DNA of 8,631 nt from an uncultured Thermoleophilia bacterium (GCA_903921965.1 CAIXSE010000737.1:1-8631); one strand, 5' to 3'; numbered from the stretch's first letter, positions 1 through 5,849 are shown. Numbers and translations are program-made. The notes: a model not told the origin generated them from the sequence alone.

Positions 1-1154
1 GCGATGGAGCCGACGCGCCGGTGCTGCCCCGGCCGCAGCTTCGTGGCCGTGCGGAACACCAGGACGTGCATCTGCTCGGCGCTGTCGTTGATGGCGACGT
101 ACCTGCCTCCGCCGAGGATGGTCGGGCTCGTCCCGGAGCCGTGCGCGAGCTGCCCCAGCTGGCTCTTGTCGACGCTGTGGTCGTAGGGGGCGCGCCACGC
201 CCGTCGCGGCTGACCGTCAGGCCCGGCGGTGAACTTGTAGAGCGCCGCCGAGGTGAGGACGTAGCTTCCCGTCTTGTCGACGGCGAGCCCGTTCTCGACC
301 AGCTCGCCGGCGGGGAGCTGTGCCCACTTGACCTGCGCGGTCGCCGGGTCGACGACCCCGACGCGGGCGCCGTCCTGCTCACCGGCTCCCGCGGTCTGGA
401 ACCAGATGCGGCCCTTCCAGTCGGGGAGGAGCCCGGCGATGTGGTCATCCACCGGGATGACGGACGAGAGGTCGTACCGGCCGTCCTGCGCGAGCTCGAA
501 GCTGGGCGCGGCGGCCGTTCCGCCCTCCTGCAGCGTGACGATCTCCCGCGGGCCGTACGCGATGACGACGCGGTCGTCGTTGTCCACGTAGAAGTAGCAG
601 CTGCCGAGAGAGCCCGTCCCCCCGCCGCCCCCCAGGGGGTAGCTGCAGAGCACGTCGAGCGTCACCGGGTCCTGGAGCAGCAGGCGCTGGCCGGCTGTGT
701 CCGCGAACCAGGTGATCAGGCGCCCCTGCCGGTCGAACGTCGTGGTGGAAGCGCTCCCTGTGTGGTACAGGACGTCAGGCAGACCCAGGGTCGAGGACAC
801 CACCTGCAGGTCGTTGCCCAACGGACCGGGGACGCCGGCCGTGTCGCTGTTCCAGCTGTCGTTGTGGACGTAGGCGAAGGGGTTCGGGCCGAGGGCCGGG
901 TCCTGCGGCACCTGGGCGCTCGGCAGCGGCCGGGCGGCGACCGCGGACCCGATGAAGTCGGGCAACGTGGTGGCCGGGCCGGGCTTGATCGGCGGGTAGG
1001 ACGTGGCCTCGCTGGAGCCGGCGAAGGCGGGCCGCCAGGCGGCGTCGGGCGCAGCGCCCGCTGGAGCGGCGGCCGGCCCGGCGATCAGCGCAGCCAGCCC
1101 GACGATCAGTACGGCCGGAACGGTCCTGCACACGCGATCGAGGACACCCCTCAT
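1..1154 (-). CDS. Secreted beta-propeller-like protein of unknown function (3' end beyond window)
   Basis: The frame stays open for 384 codons from an ATG at 1154 to the left edge, so the C-terminus is missing. A good ribosome site (GGGAGGGG) sits just before the ATG and supports this start. Residues 1-35 form a signal peptide: arginines at 2, 7 and 10, a hydrophobic core at 12-29, and an Ala-rich cleavage zone near AGA-AP (33-36). The mature part is rich in short beta-strand and turn repeats (FDRQGRLITWF, VDNDDRVVIAY, DWKGRIWFQ, VDKTGSYVLTS, GGGRYVAIND), spaced like propeller blades. Two cysteines (170, 186) bracket a Gly-rich loop and could form a disulfide outside the cell. I recall similar actinobacterial proteins with the YVHNDSWNSDT and GSGTSPT signatures, all annotated as hypothetical. 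No catalytic residues are recognisable, so a sugar-, lipid- or quinone-related enzyme role is only possible. It diverges from the TetR gene and may be its target. Confidence 0.8.
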   Translation of the reverse strand, partial: MRGVLDRVCRTVPAVLIVGLAALIAGPAAAPAGAAPDAAWRPAFAGSSEATSYPPIKPGPATTLPDFIGSAVAARPLPSAQVPQDPALGPNPFAYVHNDSWNSDTAGVPGPLGNDLQVVSSTLGLPDVLYHTGSASTTTFDRQGRLITWFADTAGQRLLLQDPVTLDVLCSYPLGGGGGTGSLGSCYFYVDNDDRVVIAYGPREIVTLQEGGTAAAPSFELAQDGRYDLSSVIPVDDHIAGLLPDWKGRIWFQTAGAGEQDGARVGVVDPATAQVKWAQLPAGELVENGLAVDKTGSYVLTSAALYKFTAGPDGQPRRAWRAPYDHSVDKSQLGQLAHGSGTSPTILGGGRYVAINDSAEQMHVLVFRTATKLRPGQHRRVGSI

Positions 1155-1231
1155 GACCCCTCCCTTGCTTCGTCCCCCGGCGCGCGGTCCGGCCGGCGCG
1201 GCCCCCGCCCGCACCGCCGTGACGGGCGGAG

Positions 1232-1263
1232 CGGGCGGCGCCGGCACCCGCCTGCGCCGCCCG
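1232..1263. repeat. 10-bp inverted repeat, probable 5'-leader hairpin
   Basis: CGGGCGGCGC (1232-1241) and GCGCCGCCCG (1254-1263) form a perfect 10-bp stem with a 12-nt loop. If the propeller gene is transcribed from the AT-rich core near 1350, this hairpin lies in its long untranslated leader. There is no T-tract on either side, so it is not a classical terminator. The GC-only sequence means chance cannot be excluded. Confidence 0.35.
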
Positions 1264-1305
1264 TAGCCCCTCAGCGCCCGTCCCTCGAACTTGCGCGCCC
1301 GTCGC

Positions 1306-1319
1306 AGACCGGACGGTCT
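1306..1319. promoter_or_regulatory. Candidate TetR operator, perfect 6-2-6 dyad
   Basis: AGACCG-GA-CGGTCT is a perfect inverted repeat in the gap between the propeller gene and the TetR gene. Family knowledge: TetR regulators usually bind short dyads of this size next to their own gene, often with ACCG/CGGT-type half-sites. It lies about 106 bases before the TetR start, and downstream of the likely minus-strand promoter core. Binding there could block the propeller gene. That this protein binds here is inferred. Confidence 0.5.
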
Positions 1320-1336
1320 CGTCGAGGCGGCGGATC

Positions 1337-1358
1337 TTACTGGACAGTTGTATTGTAA
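1337..1358. promoter_or_regulatory. AT-rich promoter core overlapping a second 22-bp dyad
   Basis: In very GC-rich surroundings, 1334-1360 is conspicuously AT-rich. It contains the imperfect dyad TTAC-N3-ACA-N2-TGT-N3-GTAA (7 of 11 pairs match) and a nested perfect ACTG-GA-CAGT (1339-1348). On the minus strand TACAAT (1352-1357) is a good -10 for the propeller gene, but its -35 is weak. On the plus strand TATTGT (1351-1356) could serve the TetR gene. An operator over the shared promoter core would let one regulator control both directions. Confidence 0.4.
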
Positions 1359-1424
1359 AGGCGTGCCGGCGAAATGCCACCCGATGGCTGTCCGGGCAGA
1401 CACCCCCGTGGGACGAGGTGAAGG

Positions 1425-2045
1425 ATGACCCCGAGAGCGCGCGACGCAGAGCGCACCAAGAAGGCGATCGTGGAGGCTGCGCGGCGACTGTTCGCAGAGC
1501 AGGACTTCTCGGCCGTGAGCATCCGCGACATCGCCGCCGCCGCCGGGGTGAGCCACGGCCTCGTGCAGCACCACTTCGGCACGCGCGAGCAACTCGTGAC
1601 GGAGATCGTCCGGCAGGAGGTCGCGGCGTTCGCGGCCGACCCGGCGGCACTGCCCGCGGACGCGAGCCTCGCGGAGCTCGATCGGTTGCGCACCGCTCTC
1701 AGGGCGGGCATGACCCGCTTTCACGACTACGCGCGTTTCATCGCGCGAGCCGAGCTCGGCGGGGCCGAGCCCGAGAAGCTGCTCGATCCGGCCGTGCCGA
1801 CGCCGGCGATGCTGCTGGCCGGCGCCATCCGCGACCTGCAGACGAGCGGAGGGCCGGGGCCCGGCACGCCCGACCCGGCCATGGTGGCCGCCTACGTGAA
1901 CGCCAGCTTCTTCGCCTTCGCGACGCTGGCTCCGTGGCTGATGACGTCCGTCGGACTCGAGCCGCGCGACTACGAGGCGCGGCTCGACGAGATCGTCGAC
2001 ATCTCCGTACGGCTCATGGCCCTCGCCGCCGGCGCCGAGCGCTGA
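1425..2045 (+). CDS. TetR/AcrR-family transcriptional regulator
   Basis: This is a 206-residue protein, the usual size for the family. The N-terminal DNA-binding domain runs over about residues 8-55: a first helix with RTKKAIVEAARRLFAEQ, then the helix-turn-helix VSIRDIAAAAGVSHGLVQHHFGT (31-53), a near-textbook TetR signature. The remaining 150 residues are a helical ligand-binding and dimerisation domain with no informative match, so the effector is unknown. The ATG at 1425 is preceded by GAGGTG (1415-1420) at 4 nt. The gene diverges from the propeller gene, and two dyads in the shared gap are likely operators. Xsc follows in the same direction, but 221 bases away with its own promoter candidate. 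Control of xsc is therefore possible but not implied by operon structure. Confidence 0.93.
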   Translation: MTPRARDAERTKKAIVEAARRLFAEQDFSAVSIRDIAAAAGVSHGLVQHHFGTREQLVTEIVRQEVAAFAADPAALPADASLAELDRLRTALRAGMTRFHDYARFIARAELGGAEPEKLLDPAVPTPAMLLAGAIRDLQTSGGPGPGTPDPAMVAAYVNASFFAFATLAPWLMTSVGLEPRDYEARLDEIVDISVRLMALAAGAER

Positions 2046-2050
2046 GCGGG

Positions 2051-2062
2051 GCCGGCGCCGGC
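2051..2062. repeat. 12-bp GC palindrome just after the TetR stop
   Basis: GCCGGCGCCGGC is a perfect palindrome starting 5 bases after the TetR stop codon. It could fold as part of a terminator-like structure, but it has no loop of its own and no T-tract. A GC-only palindrome in this background is weak evidence. Confidence 0.25.
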
Positions 2063-2135
2063 AGACGCGCGCACGGCCGGCCGCTTCCCCGCGCACGCGT
2101 CTCGACGAACGGGACCCGGGCAAACGCCCTCCCCT

Positions 2136-2163
2136 TTGTGACCGGCGCCCGCGAGAGTAGGGT
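2136..2163 (+). promoter_or_regulatory. Putative promoter of xsc
   Basis: TTGTGA (2136-2141) and TAGGGT (2158-2163) are separated by 16 bases. TAGGGT fits the TANNNT -10 pattern common in high-GC actinobacteria. Transcription would start near 2170 and leave a leader of about 97 nt before xsc. This suggests xsc is transcribed independently of the TetR gene. The assignment is by eye only. Confidence 0.4.
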
Positions 2164-2250
2164 CAGACGGCAGGCGAGGACGCCGGCCGGCAGAGCCCGG
2201 AGCGAAGCTGCGGACACACGTGACTCCCCGGCCGACGGACGACAGGAGTG

Positions 2251-2280
2251 ATGCAGCGCGACGCACATGAGCGCCAGTGA
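2251..2280 (+). other. Possible 9-codon minicistron overlapping the xsc start
   Basis: ATG at 2251 opens a nine-residue frame (MQRDAHERQ) ending at TGA 2278-2280, so it overlaps the first codons of xsc in another frame. The only good Shine-Dalgarno in the region, AGGAG (2244-2248), is 2 nt from this ATG and 18 nt from the xsc ATG. Both spacings are abnormal, so it is unclear which one it serves. It may couple translation to xsc or be accidental. Confidence 0.25.
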
Positions 2281-4024
2281 GGCCATGGTCGAGACCCTCC
2301 GTCTGGAGGGTGTGCAGGAGGCGTTCGGCATCGTCGGGTCGGCGTTCATGGACGCGCTCGACCTCTTCCCCGCCGCCGGCATCCGCTTCTACCCCGTGCG
2401 GCACGAGCAGTCGGCGGCCCACATGGCCGACGGCTTCGCCCGCGTGACCGGCAGGCCGACGATCTGCATCGGGCAGAACGGCCCCGGCATCACCAACATG
2501 GTCACGGCCGTGGCCGCCGCCTGGCACGCGCACACGCCGCTGGTGCTGGTGACGCCGTCGGTGATGTCCAGCGACCGCGGCAAGGACGGCTTCCAGGAGG
2601 CCGACCAGCTGCCGATCTTCCGCACGATCACCAGGTACCAGGTGCAGGTGCCGCGTCCCGACCGCATCGCCGAATGCTTCCGCACGGCCTTCCGCGTCGC
2701 CGTGGCCGAGCACGGCCCGGTGCAGGTCGACGTGCCGCGCGACTACCTGTACGCGGAGATCGACACCGAGCTGCTCGACCCGAAGCACTACCGCGTGGCG
2801 TCGTACGGCGCCGGCGACCCGGCCGCGCTCGACGAGGCCGCCGAGCTGCTCGCCGGCGCGAAGAACCCGGTCGTGCTGGCCGGCTCCGGCGTGACCGACT
2901 GCGCCGGCGCCGGCGAGGTGCGCCGCGTCGCCCGCCAGCTCGGCGCCCCGGTCGCGACCACGTACATGCACACCGACGCGTACCCGGGCAGCGACGAGCT
3001 CGCCATCGGGCCGATCGGCTACCAGGGCTCGAAGGCCGCCATGCGGCTGCTCTCGCAGGCCGACGTGGTCTTCGCCGTCGGCACGCGCCTCAGCGGCTTC
3101 GGCACGCTGCCGCAGTGGGGCATGACCTACTGGCCGCAGGACGCGAAGACCGTGCAGGTCGACATCGACCCGTTCCAGATCGGCCGCATCAAGCCGATCG
3201 AGGTCGGCATCATCGGCGACGCCAAGGCCGCCGCGGCCGCGATCGCCGACAGGCTCGTCGCGAAGCAAGGCGGCGTGCGCGAGCCGGACCCGGCCCGCCT
3301 CGCCGCCATCCTCGAGGCCAAGAAGCAGTGGGCCGACGAGCTGGACGCGATGTCCTCGTCGAACGCCACGCCCATCGACCCGCGCCGCGCCCTCAAGGAA
3401 CTCGCCGCGGCGCTCCCGCACGACGCCATCGTGACCAGCGACATCGGCAACATCTGCTCGACCGCCAACGCCTACGTCCACTTCGAGCAGCCGCGCTCGT
3501 ACCTGCCGGCGCTCGGCTTCGGCAACTGCGGCTTTGCCTACCCGGCCGCGCTCGGCGCCAAGGTCGCGGCTCCGGGCCGCCCCGTCGTCTCCATCGCCGG
3601 CGACGGCGCCTGGGGCATGAGCTTCTTCGAGATCATGACGGCGGTCGAGGAAGGCCTGCCGGTCGTGGCCTGTGTCTTCAACAACCAGCAGTGGGGCGCG
3701 GAGAAGAAGAACCAGGTGGACTTCTACGACGACCGCTACGTGGGCGGCGACATCGGCCACGGCGTCGGCGGCTTCGACTTCTCCGCCATCGCCGAGGCTA
3801 TGGGTGCCAACGGCATCCGCGTCACCGACCCGCGCGACCTGCGCCAGGCCTACAGCGTCGCCATCGCCTCGGGCCGCCCGTCGGTCGTCGAGGTCATGGT
3901 CGACCCCGAGGTGCTGGCCGAGCCCTTCCGCCGCGACGCGCTCGCCTTCCCCAAACGCTTCCTCGACCGCTACAGGCACCTCGACGTCGAGCGCTTCCAG
4001 AAGCCGCCGGCGGCGCCGGCCTGA
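2267..4024 (+). CDS. xsc: Sulfoacetaldehyde acetyltransferase (ThDP-dependent)
   Basis: This 585-residue protein has the three-domain fold of thiamine-diphosphate enzymes and is close to the usual Xsc length. Xsc converts sulfoacetaldehyde and phosphate to acetyl phosphate and sulfite, the desulfonation step for taurine, isethionate and related sulfonates in the cytoplasm. Seen in the sequence: GIVGSAFMD (21-29), the ThDP-activating Glu in HEQSA (Glu47), IGQNGPGITN (68-77), GFQEADQ (108-114), and the ThDP/Mg motif from GDGAWG (445-450) to NN (472-473). The segment QWGAEKKNQVDFY (475-487) and the late FRRDAL (554-559) match what I recall of Xsc and not acetolactate synthase. ATG 2267 is the first possible start after an in-frame stop at 2249, and it aligns with the Xsc N-terminus. 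Shine-Dalgarno placement is poor. No phosphotransacetylase or taurine aminotransferase gene is nearby in the window. Confidence 0.88.
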   Translation: MSASEAMVETLRLEGVQEAFGIVGSAFMDALDLFPAAGIRFYPVRHEQSAAHMADGFARVTGRPTICIGQNGPGITNMVTAVAAAWHAHTPLVLVTPSVMSSDRGKDGFQEADQLPIFRTITRYQVQVPRPDRIAECFRTAFRVAVAEHGPVQVDVPRDYLYAEIDTELLDPKHYRVASYGAGDPAALDEAAELLAGAKNPVVLAGSGVTDCAGAGEVRRVARQLGAPVATTYMHTDAYPGSDELAIGPIGYQGSKAAMRLLSQADVVFAVGTRLSGFGTLPQWGMTYWPQDAKTVQVDIDPFQIGRIKPIEVGIIGDAKAAAAAIADRLVAKQGGVREPDPARLAAILEAKKQWADELDAMSSSNATPIDPRRALKELAAALPHDAIVTSDIGNICSTANAYVHFEQPRSYLPALGFGNCGFAYPAALGAKVAAPGRPVVSIAGDGAWGMSFFEIMTAVEEGLPVVACVFNNQQWGAEKKNQVDFYDDRYVGGDIGHGVGGFDFSAIAEAMGANGIRVTDPRDLRQAYSVAIASGRPSVVEVMVDPEVLAEPFRRDALAFPKRFLDRYRHLDVERFQKPPAAPA

Positions 4025-4040
4025 CGGACCTGAGGGTCGG

Positions 4041-4058
4041 GCCGGGCCCGCGCCCGGC
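4041..4058. terminator. Small hairpin just after xsc
   Basis: GCCGGGC (4041-4047) and GCCCGGC (4052-4058) make a 7-bp stem with a 4-nt loop, 17 bases past the xsc stop. No T-tract follows. It may assist termination or protect the 3' end. Confidence 0.3.
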
Positions 4059-4104
4059 AGCGGACCGGCCGCGGACCACTCCGTACCCGTGCCCGGACAC
4101 AAGT

Positions 4105-4138
4105 GAGGGCCGGCGGTCCTGACGACCCGCCGGCCCTC
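4105..4138. terminator. Probable bidirectional terminator hairpin between xsc and cysK
   Basis: GAGGGCCGGCGG (4105-4116) and CCGCCGGCCCTC (4127-4138) form a perfect 12-bp stem with a 10-nt loop. It lies between two genes that converge, where a terminator working in both directions is expected. Neither side has a run of T, but actinobacterial terminators often lack one. This is the strongest simple hairpin in the window. Confidence 0.6.
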
Positions 4139-4176
4139 CACATGGCTCCAGCCCGGTGCAGCCCGTCCGGACTGCT

Positions 4177-4277
4177 TGTGCATCCCGGCACAAACCCCGC
4201 GGGGCCTGCCCGGGAAGCCGGTCCCGGACGGCAGGAGGGCAGGGGGTCGTGCCATCGCTCCCGCGCCGGGATGCACA
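4177..4277. repeat. Widely spaced 13-bp perfect inverted repeat
   Basis: TGTGCATCCCGGC (4177-4189) and GCCGGGATGCACA (4265-4277) are perfect inverse copies 75 bases apart, in the 281-base gap between the 3' ends of xsc and cysK. The left arm also starts a small local hairpin, TTGTGC-ATCCCG-GCACAA (4176-4193). The inner segment holds a CCCCGCGGGG palindrome (4195-4204). There is no open frame that looks coding inside. It could be a cysK 3' structure or a remnant of a small repeat element. Confidence 0.5.
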
Positions 4278-4305
4278 CCGGGCGCGGAGCCTGCGCGATG
4301 CGGGG

Positions 4306-5253
4306 TCAGGGAGTGGCGGCCGCCCCCTCTGGCTGCGCGAACAGGACCGTGGACAGATACCGCTCGCCGGTGTCGCACATCACGGTCACGATCAGCTTCC
4401 CCCTGTTCTCCGGCCGGCTGGCGACGACGAAGGCGGCGTGAGCGTTGGCGCCGGCGCTGATGCCCACCAGCACGCCCTCGCGCGCCAGCTCGCGGGCGGC
4501 CTCGAGCGCCTCCTCGTTGGTGACCTTGACGACCTCGTCGTACACGGCGGTGTCGAGCACCTTCGGGACGAAGCCCGCGCCCATGCCCTGGATCTTGTGC
4601 GGGCCGGGGTCGCCGCCGCTGAGGACCGGCGAGTCGGCAGGCTCGGCCGCCACGACGTACACGCCCGGCTTACGCTCCTTGAGCACCTGGCCGACGCCCG
4701 TGACGGTGCCGCCGGTGCCGACCCCGGCGACGAAGATGTCCACCTGGCCGTCGGTGTCGTTCCAGACCTCCTCGGCCGTCGTGCGCCGGTGGGCCTCGGG
4801 GTTGGCCGGGTTCTCGAACTGCTGCGGGACGAAGGCGCCCTCGATCTCCTCGCCGAGCTCCAGGGCACGGGCGATGGCGCCCTTCATGCCCTGCGCGCCC
4901 GGCGTGAGCACGAGCTCGGCGCCGTACGCGCGCAGCAGGTTGCGGCGCTCCACGCTCATCGTCTCGGGCATGGTCAGGACGACCTTGTAGCCGCGCGCCG
5001 CGGCGACCATGGCCAGCGCGATGCCGGTGTTGCCGCTGGTGGGCTCCACGATCGTCGTCGAACCGGGGGAGATGAGTCCCTGTGCCTCCGCGGCGTCGAA
5101 CATCGACAGGCCGATGCGGTCCTTCACGCTGCCGCCCGGGTTGAACGATTCGAGCTTGCCCACGATGGTGGCGCCGGACCGCTCCGAGGCGCCCCTCAGC
5201 TTGACGAGGGGGGTGCCGCCGATGAGCTCGGTGATGTCGCCTGCTACGTTCAC
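4306..5253 (-). CDS. cysK: Cysteine synthase (O-acetylserine sulfhydrylase)
   Basis: This PLP enzyme makes L-cysteine from O-acetylserine and sulfide in the cytoplasm. With a GTG start at 5253 it has 315 residues, the normal family length. An ATG at 5307 is in frame, but the extra 18 residues resemble no CysK N-terminus. The GTG has AAGGAG (5263-5268) at 9 nt and gives the expected [18 protein letters not shown] opening. Landmarks: the PLP lysine in NPGGSVKDR (Lys44), the substrate loop TSGNTG (72-77), the phosphate-binding GVGTGGT (177-183), and [11 protein letters not shown] and GISAGAN further on. These are CysK1 features; I do not see the CysM subtype that uses thiocarboxylated CysO in Mycobacterium tuberculosis. 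It converges with xsc and diverges from the CysO-like gene. A possible Rrf2-type operator lies upstream. Confidence 0.95.
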   Translation of the reverse strand: MNVAGDITELIGGTPLVKLRGASERSGATIVGKLESFNPGGSVKDRIGLSMFDAAEAQGLISPGSTTIVEPTSGNTGIALAMVAAARGYKVVLTMPETMSVERRNLLRAYGAELVLTPGAQGMKGAIARALELGEEIEGAFVPQQFENPANPEAHRRTTAEEVWNDTDGQVDIFVAGVGTGGTVTGVGQVLKERKPGVYVVAAEPADSPVLSGGDPGPHKIQGMGAGFVPKVLDTAVYDEVVKVTNEEALEAARELAREGVLVGISAGANAHAAFVVASRPENRGKLIVTVMCDTGERYLSTVLFAQPEGAAATP

Positions 5254-5305
5254 GGTGTCGGTCTCCTTGGTCCGCGGTGGCTCTCTGACCGGAGTAAAAC
5301 ACCTC

Positions 5306-5330
5306 ATTCCCGATATGGCAAGTCAACAAT
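5306..5330 (-). promoter_or_regulatory. 25-bp Rrf2/IscR-like dyad over the putative cysK -35
   Basis: Read on the minus strand this is ATT-GTT-GACT-TGCCA-TATC-GGG-AAT. Seven of 12 positions are symmetric about a central base. The layout closely resembles the 25-bp type 1 IscR site as I remember it: outer A/T, GACT half-site, five-base spacer, TC half-site with purines. Rrf2-family regulators (CymR, IscR) are known to control cysK or Fe-S genes. The TTGACT inside (5321-5326) is also a good -35, though the -10 is unclear. Binding here would repress cysK. No regulator of that family is encoded in the window. Confidence 0.45.
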
Positions 5331-5347
5331 CGTCCCCGAGGCTCGCT

Positions 5348-5388
5348 CGGTCCGGAGCCCGTGCGGGGCCGCGCTCCAGTCCGGACCG
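5348..5388. repeat. 9-bp inverted repeat upstream of the CysO-like gene
   Basis: CGGTCCGGA (5348-5356) and TCCGGACCG (5380-5388) are perfect inverse copies 23 bases apart, ending 8 bases before the putative -10 at 5397. The centre-to-centre distance of 32 bases is three helical turns, so two dimers or one looping regulator could bind. An operator for the plus-strand gene is plausible but unproven. Confidence 0.35.
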
Positions 5389-5393
5389 CTCCG

Positions 5394-5402
5394 TGGCATA
5401 CT
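5394..5402 (+). promoter_or_regulatory. Putative extended -10 of the CysO-like gene
   Basis: TGG-CATACT has a TG motif one base before a CATACT hexamer, as in extended -10 promoters. A start near 5409 would give a leader of about 28 nt, ending with GGAG and the GTG start. No convincing -35 is visible. Confidence 0.3.
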
Positions 5403-5436
5403 AGCCGCCACCGTCACACGACCGATGGAGCGAACC

Positions 5437-5703
5437 GTGCCCAGCGTCCGCATCAGCCTGCCCTCCACCCTGACCTCGCCCGAGGCGCCCGTCACCGTGG
5501 AGTGCGAGGGCGCGACCGTGGCCGAGGCCCTGGGCGACCTCGCCGCCCGCAGCCCGCGCTACGGGCAGCGCATCTTCTACGGCGACCGCCTCCTGGTGAG
5601 CGTGGTCCTCAACGGCTCCCACCTCTCGCCGCTCGCCGCGAAGGACACGGAGCTGCACGACGGCGACCTGCTGGAGCTCGTCACACCGGTCGCGGGGGGC
5701 TGA
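5437..5703 (+). CDS. MoaD/ThiS-family sulfur-carrier protein, CysO-like
   Basis: This is a small beta-grasp (ubiquitin-like) protein of 88 residues from a GTG start at 5437. GGAG (5427-5430) lies 6 nt before the GTG, whereas an in-frame ATG at 5425 has no ribosome site. The key feature is the C-terminus LVTPVAGG: the terminal Gly-Gly is the thiocarboxylate site of sulfur carriers. The ending recalls mycobacterial CysO (AVAGG). Other marks are an early VRISLPSTL strand, EGATVAEALGDLAAR (the helix after strand 2), VVLNG, and the HDGDLLEL turn before the tail. In CysO systems the carrier is activated by an MoeB/ThiF-like enzyme, loaded with sulfur and used by a cysteine synthase. Divergence from cysK supports a cysteine role. 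No activating enzyme or Mec peptidase is in the window. MoaD for molybdopterin or another carrier remains possible. Confidence 0.85.
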   Translation: MPSVRISLPSTLTSPEAPVTVECEGATVAEALGDLAARSPRYGQRIFYGDRLLVSVVLNGSHLSPLAAKDTELHDGDLLELVTPVAGG

Positions 5704-5705
5704 GG

Positions 5706-5722
5706 CCGGCGGCGATCGCCGG
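5706..5722. terminator. Short hairpin right after the CysO-like stop
   Basis: CCGGCG (5706-5711) and CGCCGG (5717-5722) pair around a 5-nt loop starting 2 bases after the stop codon. The inner GGCGATCGCC (5711-5720) is also a palindrome. No T-tract follows, so it is a weak terminator candidate. Confidence 0.3.
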
Positions 5723-5747
5723 GGTGCGGGAACCGGCGCCCTCAGGT

Positions 5748-5774
5748 GTTTCGAACGGGTGCACCAGCCGAAAC
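5748..5774. promoter_or_regulatory. 27-bp dyad, possible operator
   Basis: GTTTCG (5748-5753) and CGAAAC (5769-5774) are perfect outer arms around a centre that contains the palindrome GGTGCACC (5758-5765). Eight of 13 positions are symmetric about base 5761. It lies directly before a micro-ORF with a strong ribosome site and upstream of the DoxX-like gene. It could be an operator or a structured RNA element. Confidence 0.35.
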
Positions 5775-5790
5775 GACGCGAGGAGCACCC

Positions 5791-5832
5791 ATGAAGATCC
5801 CGAAGACGACCGCCGCGGCCGCCGCTGCGTGA
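5791..5832 (+). CDS. Possible micro-ORF MKIPKTTAAAAAA (13 residues)
   Basis: An ATG at 5791 has an excellent ribosome site, GAGGAG (5780-5785) at 5 nt. The frame reads MKIPKTTAAAAAA and stops at TGA 5830-5832. It could be a leader peptide for the DoxX-like gene that follows 56 bases later, with six alanine codons in a row. It could instead be the stump of a lost secreted protein, since Met-Lys-x-Pro-Lys-Thr-Thr-Ala-rich resembles the start of a signal peptide. If the stop is ignored, the frame runs on and ends within the ATGA of the next gene. Real translation is not demonstrated. Confidence 0.3.
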   Translation: MKIPKTTAAAAAA

Positions 5833-5849
5833 CCGCACCCCGCGCCGGG

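Noticed and set aside
21..1358. Long plus-strand frame opposite the propeller gene
   Set aside because: Low-complexity Arg/Val/Gly/Asp composition without any family motif. The minus strand carries a signal peptide and propeller strands instead.
2267..4024. Acetolactate synthase as the identity of the large ThDP enzyme
   Set aside because: The general fold fits, but GSAFMDALDLFP, QWGAEKKNQVDFY and FRRDAL are Xsc-type. No ilvN or ilvC follows.
1970..4378. Long open frame on the minus strand across xsc (about 800 codons)
   Set aside because: It is antisense to a clear Xsc, rich in Arg, His, Gly, Asp and Val as expected for a shadow of GC-biased codons, and it has no recognisable domain.
5254..5307. 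Longer cysK start at ATG 5307
   Set aside because: It would put 18 non-conserved residues before the CysK N-terminus and would cover the promoter dyad. GTG 5253 has an AAGGAG ribosome site.
5744..5766. tRNA-like 3' end (TTCGAA loop followed by ACCA)
   Set aside because: The five bases before TTCGAAC do not pair with those after it, and no matching acceptor or anticodon arms lie upstream.
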